Part shown: positions 29,551-33,396 of the stretch, piece by piece
How the letters are laid out: the number at the start of each line of letters is the position of its first letter
How positions within the stretch are numbered: the stretch's first letter is position 1
Assembly (NCBI RefSeq): GCF_004362895.1
Contig: NZ_SNXI01000023.1
Coordinates: 1 to 33,396, forward strand
Source: Idiomarina aquatica
GTDB lineage: Bacteria; Pseudomonadota; Gammaproteobacteria; Enterobacterales; Alteromonadaceae
DNA: 33,396 nt
Direction of reading: 5' to 3'
Made by a program: the position numbers and the translations under genes
Notes under the pieces: model-generated
The model's input: the letters and a program-made list of their open reading frames with translations, nothing else
Databases searched by the model: none
Told to the model about the DNA's origin: nothing

Positions 29551-29967
29551 ATGGCAACACAAACATTAAACTTGAGCGTTGTCAGTGCTGAAGAGAAATT
29601 ATTCTCTGGTGCAGTACAAACAGTTCAGGTTTCTGGTAGCGAAGGTGAGCTGGGTATTTACCCGGGTCACGCGCCACTGCTGACAAAAATTAAGCCAGGT
29701 ATGGTGCGTTTTGTTAGTGAAGCGGGTGATGAAGAGCTCATGTACGTTGCCGGTGGTGTATTAGAAGTTCAGCCAGGTGAGGTTATCGTTCTGGCGGATG
29801 TTGCGGTACGCGGCGACGAATTGGACGAGCAGGCAGCAGAAGCAGCGCGTAAGCGCGCTGAAGAAGCTATTGCCGACCAAAGTCACGACGTTACTTACGC
29901 AGAGGCTATTGCTGAACTATCTCGGGCTATGGCTCAACTTGAAGTTATTCGCAAACTTAGACGTTAA
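29551..29967 (+). CDS. atpC: ATP synthase F1 subunit epsilon
   Basis: 138-residue rotor subunit that couples gamma to the c-ring and can inhibit ATP hydrolysis. N-terminal beta-sandwich ([39 protein letters not shown]) and a two-helix C-terminal hairpin ([12 protein letters not shown]... LEVIRKLRR). GGGAGG precedes the ATG. Last gene of the operon; a terminator follows. Confidence 0.97.
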   Translation: MATQTLNLSVVSAEEKLFSGAVQTVQVSGSEGELGIYPGHAPLLTKIKPGMVRFVSEAGDEELMYVAGGVLEVQPGEVIVLADVAVRGDELDEQAAEAARKRAEEAIADQSHDVTYAEAIAELSRAMAQLEVIRKLRR

Positions 29968-29983
29968 GTTTGTAATAAAGTTT

Positions 29984-30018
29984 AAAAGGCCTTGTTGTGA
30001 CTACAACAGGGCCTTTTT
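29984..30018 (+). terminator. Rho-independent terminator after atpC
   Basis: Arms AAAGGCCTTGTTGT and ACAACAGGGCCTTT pair over 14 positions with one G-T pair and a 4-base loop (GACT), followed by a run of T. It closes the atp operon 16 bases after the atpC stop. Confidence 0.9.
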
Positions 30019-30079
30019 TGTCTGTAAACTATAGACATCAATCGTATTTAACGAAGTTAGATAATAAGGACATATCCCC

Positions 30080-31447
30080 ATGAAACTCCGCGTCGTTATT
30101 TTGGCTGCAGGTAAAGGAACACGGATGCGTTCGGACCTGCCAAAAGTCTTGCATCAGGTTGCTAAAAAGCCCATGGTGCAGCACGTTATCGACTGCGCAA
30201 GAGCGCTAAACCCAGCGGCCATCGACTTGATTTATGGTCATGGCGGCGACCAGTTGAAAAGCCAAATCGTCGGTGACGATCTAAATTGGGTTGAACAAGC
30301 GGAACAACTTGGAACAGGCCATGCCGTACAACAGGTTATTACGTTTATTCAAGACGATGAAAATGTTTTAGTGCTTTATGGGGATGTGCCTTTATTGACA
30401 GCAGAAACTGCACAACGTTTGCTCGACGCGTCAGCTGACAAGGAGTTAGGTTTATTGACGATGTATCTGAATAATCCTATGGGATACGGCCGCATCATTC
30501 GTGACGAAGATGAACTTATTCAGGGTATTGTCGAACAAAAAGATGCGACACTGGACCAGTTGCGCATTAACGAAGTTAATACAGGCATCATGGCCGCCGA
30601 TGGTGCTAAATTGAAGCAGTGGCTGCAGGATTTAAGTAACGACAACGCACAGAAAGAATATTATTTAACCGATGTTGTTGCTATGGCAGCAGAACAAGGC
30701 GTCCAAATTGCCTCTGCGCAGCCGGATGATACGGGCGAAGTCGAAGGCGCCAATAATCGTCAACAGCTGGCTACATTAGAGCGAGCTTATCAATGGCGTT
30801 TAGCCGAGCAAGTCATGGCGGCCGGCGCAACCCTCATTGATCCTGCGCGCTTTGATTGCCGTGGTTCGCTTAATGTCGGCTCGGACGTGGTTATCGACGT
30901 TAACGTTGTATTCGAGGGCGAAGTTAGGTTGGGTAATGGTGTTGTTGTTGAACCTAATTGTGTCATTAAAGATGCCGAGATAGGTGATGGAACCGTTGTC
31001 CGCGCTAATAGTCATATTGAAGGTGCTAAAGTAGCTTCCAATTGTAAGGTTGGTCCTTTTGCCCGTTTACGGCCGGGCGCTGAATTAGCTGACGAAGCGC
31101 AGGTTGGAAATTTTGTCGAAATGAAAAAAAGCCGTCTGGGTAAGGGCTCTAAAGCCAGTCATTTAACTTATTTGGGTGACACACAGGTAGGCGAATACGC
31201 TAATATCGGCGCCGGAACCATTACTTGCAATTATGATGGTGTGAATAAATCAACGACAGAAATTGGCGATGGCGCATTTATCGGTTCAAACAGCTCATTA
31301 GTTGCGCCGGTAAAAATTGGAAAACAGGCCACAGTGGGTGCAGGATCGGTAATTACCCGGGAAGTAGCAAATGAAGAACTTGCTGTAGCACGCGGCAAAC
31401 AACGAAACATCAGTGGCTGGCAACGCCCTCAGAAAAAAGGAAGTTAA
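30080..31447 (+). CDS. glmU: Bifunctional UDP-GlcNAc pyrophosphorylase / glucosamine-1-phosphate acetyltransferase GlmU
   Basis: Makes UDP-N-acetylglucosamine for peptidoglycan and lipid A: acetylates GlcN-1-P, then adds UMP. 455 residues. The N-terminal nucleotidyltransferase has [18 protein letters not shown] (8-25), LYGDVPLL, and [10 protein letters not shown]. From about residue 250 a left-handed beta-helix of hexapeptide repeats follows, including the acetyl-CoA side [20 protein letters not shown] and [17 protein letters not shown]. glmS starts 3 bases after the stop, so both enzymes are made from one mRNA. Confidence 0.98.
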   Translation: MKLRVVILAAGKGTRMRSDLPKVLHQVAKKPMVQHVIDCARALNPAAIDLIYGHGGDQLKSQIVGDDLNWVEQAEQLGTGHAVQQVITFIQDDENVLVLYGDVPLLTAETAQRLLDASADKELGLLTMYLNNPMGYGRIIRDEDELIQGIVEQKDATLDQLRINEVNTGIMAADGAKLKQWLQDLSNDNAQKEYYLTDVVAMAAEQGVQIASAQPDDTGEVEGANNRQQLATLERAYQWRLAEQVMAAGATLIDPARFDCRGSLNVGSDVVIDVNVVFEGEVRLGNGVVVEPNCVIKDAEIGDGTVVRANSHIEGAKVASNCKVGPFARLRPGAELADEAQVGNFVEMKKSRLGKGSKASHLTYLGDTQVGEYANIGAGTITCNYDGVNKSTTEIGDGAFIGSNSSLVAPVKIGKQATVGAGSVITREVANEELAVARGKQRNISGWQRPQKKGS

Positions 31448-31450
31448 TCT

Positions 31451-33283
31451 ATGTGCGGTATTGTAGGAGCGACCTCAGAGCGTCGCGTAAGTGGTATCTT
31501 GTTGGAAGGGCTTAAGCGGCTAGAGTACCGTGGTTATGATTCAGCCGGTGTTGCGGTTATCGATGCGGATAATCAATTACAAAGCACCCGCCGTACCGGT
31601 AAAGTCCAGGAACTCGCTGATGCTATGGAGCAGCAACCACTGGATGGAACCATTGGTATCGCACACACCCGCTGGGCGACACATGGCGGCGTTACTGAGG
31701 CGAACGCTCATCCTCATCTGTCTGAGGGAGAAATAGCCGTCGTCCATAACGGTATTATAGAAAATCATGAAAGCCTCCGAGAGCAATTACAAAGTTTGGG
31801 TTATGTTTTTAATAGCCAGACGGATACCGAAGTAATTGCTCACTTAATTCACCACGAACGTAAACAAAATCCGGATTTATTGGCGGCAGTAAAAGCTGCC
31901 GTACGTCAACTGGAAGGTGCTTATGGCACCGTCGTGATGGATACAAAAGATCCTGAGCGTCTTGTTGTTGCCCGCTCTGGTAGCCCGCTGGTAATCGGTC
32001 TGGGTATTGGTGAGAACTTTGTTGCGTCAGATCAGCTGGCGTTATTGCCGGTAACACGTAAGTTTATTTACTTAGAAGAAGGTGATGTCGCTGATATTAC
32101 TCGCACCAGTGTGACCGTTTTTGACGAGGCTGATCAGCCGGTCGAGCGTGAGGTCGTTGAGTCTGATAGTACCTATGATGCCGGCGGAAAAGGACATTAT
32201 CGTCACTTCATGTTGAAAGAAATCCACGAGCAGCCTATTGCTGTGCGTAATGCGCTTGAAGGCCGCTTGTCCGATTCAACAGTACTTGATGATGCCTTTG
32301 GTAAAGGCGCCAGCGAATTATTTAAAACTGTCGAGCATGTGCAAATTATTGCCTGCGGTACCAGTTACCACGCAGGTATGGTCGCGCGCTATTGGTTAGA
32401 AGCGTTGGCCAATGTCTCTTGTAGCGTTGAAATAGCCTCTGAGTTCCGCTATCGCAAATCCTACGTTCACCCGAACAGCCTGTTAGTGACGATTTCGCAA
32501 AGTGGCGAAACCGCAGATACCCTTGCCGCGCTGCGTTTGTCCAAAGAGCTGGGTTACACTGGCAGTTTGACCATTTGCAATGTCGCAACGTCGTCGATGG
32601 TACGTGAGTCCGACCTGGCATTTATGACTCGCGCAGGTGCTGAAATTGGTGTGGCATCGACCAAGGCCTTTACTACGCAATTAACCGGTTTGCTAATGTT
32701 AACCGTGGCGCTGGGTAAACATCGTGGCATGGCAGAACAGCAACAAGCGGCGATTGTTAAAGCGCTTCAGGCGCTTCCTGCAAAACTGGAGGAAGCGGTG
32801 GCGCTGGCTGACGAAATTGAAGCCTTAGCACCTGACTTTGCGAACAAAAACCACAGCCTGTTCCTTGGCCGGGGTAATCAGTATCCGATTGCTATGGAAG
32901 GCGCACTGAAGCTGAAGGAAATTTCTTATATACATGCCGAAGCCTATGCTGCCGGGGAGTTGAAGCACGGGCCGTTGGCATTAATTGACGAAGAGATGCC
33001 GGTGATTGTAGTAGCGCCTAATAACGAGCTGTTAGAAAAACTTAAATCAAACGTCGAAGAAGTTCGTGCCCGTGGCGGCTTGATGTATGTTTTTGCCGAT
33101 AAAAATGCGCGCTTTAAGAGCGATGACACGTTAAACGTGCTTAATGTATGTCATTGCGATGAGATCGTTGCACCAATCGTCTATACCATTCCGTTGCAGC
33201 TATTGTCTTACTATGTCGCCATTATTAAAGGCACAGATGTTGACCAGCCTAGAAACCTGGCTAAGTCAGTCACTGTAGAATAA
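31451..33283 (+). CDS. glmS: Glutamine-fructose-6-phosphate aminotransferase GlmS
   Basis: First enzyme of the hexosamine pathway: fructose-6-P + glutamine gives glucosamine-6-P + glutamate. 610 residues counting Met1, as in E. coli. Cys2 in MCGIVGA is the glutaminase nucleophile; the Ntn domain contains [18 protein letters not shown]. Two SIS domains follow ([22 protein letters not shown]; then [20 protein letters not shown]). The end, [11 protein letters not shown], is the conserved segment whose DNA is the Tn7 TnsD target in many bacteria. GlmS uses the GlcN made here to feed GlmU upstream. Confidence 0.98.
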   Translation: MCGIVGATSERRVSGILLEGLKRLEYRGYDSAGVAVIDADNQLQSTRRTGKVQELADAMEQQPLDGTIGIAHTRWATHGGVTEANAHPHLSEGEIAVVHNGIIENHESLREQLQSLGYVFNSQTDTEVIAHLIHHERKQNPDLLAAVKAAVRQLEGAYGTVVMDTKDPERLVVARSGSPLVIGLGIGENFVASDQLALLPVTRKFIYLEEGDVADITRTSVTVFDEADQPVEREVVESDSTYDAGGKGHYRHFMLKEIHEQPIAVRNALEGRLSDSTVLDDAFGKGASELFKTVEHVQIIACGTSYHAGMVARYWLEALANVSCSVEIASEFRYRKSYVHPNSLLVTISQSGETADTLAALRLSKELGYTGSLTICNVATSSMVRESDLAFMTRAGAEIGVASTKAFTTQLTGLLMLTVALGKHRGMAEQQQAAIVKALQALPAKLEEAVALADEIEALAPDFANKNHSLFLGRGNQYPIAMEGALKLKEISYIHAEAYAAGELKHGPLALIDEEMPVIVVAPNNELLEKLKSNVEEVRARGGLMYVFADKNARFKSDDTLNVLNVCHCDEIVAPIVYTIPLQLLSYYVAIIKGTDVDQPRNLAKSVTVE

Positions 33284-33284
33284 G

Positions 33285-33308
33285 AAAAGGGCCTTGCGGC
33301 CCTTTTTT
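33285..33308 (+). terminator. Rho-independent terminator after glmS
   Basis: AAAAGGGCC (33285-33293), loop TTGC, then GGCCCTTTT with further T (33298-33308). It lies directly after the glmS stop. Confidence 0.88.
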
Positions 33309-33396
33309 GTTTGCCCAGCGAAGCTGGCAAACCCGCCAGGTTGTAAGAAGCCTGGATCACCCTGACTGAGGGGAAGATAATCCGAATGGCAAGGGC
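33309..33396 (+). other. Hairpin-rich sequence after the glmS terminator, unassigned
   Basis: No gene. Three small inverted repeats follow one another: TTTGCCCAGC/GCTGGCAAA (33310-33319 and 33323-33331, one bulged C), CCAGG/CCTGG (33336-33340 and 33351-33355) and CCCT/AGGG (33360-33363 and 33369-33372). It runs out of the window. The look is that of a structured RNA; see findings. Confidence 0.35.

Noticed and set aside
33246-33330. Tn7 insertion at attTn7
   Set aside because: The glmS end contains the usual target sequence, but no Tn7-type end (TGTGGG...) follows the stop within the window.

Overview
The window reads as a gammaproteobacterial chromosome around its replication origin. The block mioC - oriC - mnmG - rsmG - parA - parB - atpIBEFHAGDC - glmU - glmS is the classical origin-proximal order of that class. 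GATC sites are dense in the origin, as expected for a Dam/SeqA-type lineage, and AtpA has the same length as the E. coli protein. The gene style suggests a marine Alteromonadales relative (Idiomarina-like), but that placement is inference only.

The left third (about 1-12,130) is an accessory region in decay. It starts with an RND efflux pump gene that has lost its first ~150 codons, followed by a NodT-type outer-membrane lipoprotein and a MipA/OmpV-type protein with overlapping ends. A convergent phospholipase D/cardiolipin synthase-like lipoprotein gene carries three single-base frameshifts. Next comes an IS66-family element (6702-9275): tnpA and tnpC are frameshifted, and tnpC also holds a 72-bp triple-hairpin insertion in frame. 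Beyond it lie a terminal-repeat remnant of what looks like an IS21-type element that cut off the 3' end of a lipoprotein gene, and the remains of a TOTE-type conflict gene (archaeo-eukaryotic primase + helicase) whose first helicase domain has been deleted. A compact, intact higB-higA toxin-antitoxin pair (12,170-12,801) closes the region.

From 13,191 rightwards the genes are intact. A three-gene overlapping set encodes a dicarboxylate/amino-acid:cation symporter, a FUSC-type exporter and a small DUF2007 + zinc-ribbon protein. Then come a GIY-YIG protein, a Zn-type glyoxalase I, a periplasmic DUF442-like phosphatase and the flavodoxin MioC. The 18,155-18,596 gap is oriC, with DnaA boxes, 14 GATC sites and an AT-rich unwinding region.

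The right half is housekeeping: tRNA uridine modification (mnmG), 16S rRNA methylation (rsmG), chromosome partition (parAB), the complete F1Fo ATP synthase operon with a recognisable promoter and terminator, and the glmU-glmS pair for UDP-GlcNAc synthesis. After the glmS terminator the last ~90 bases form several small hairpins that may be the start of a structured RNA element.

The most interesting points are the internally deleted TOTE gene, the triple-hairpin element inside the transposase, the hairpin that covers the tnpA start codon, and the nested-element history of the left third. No complete new system is evident.
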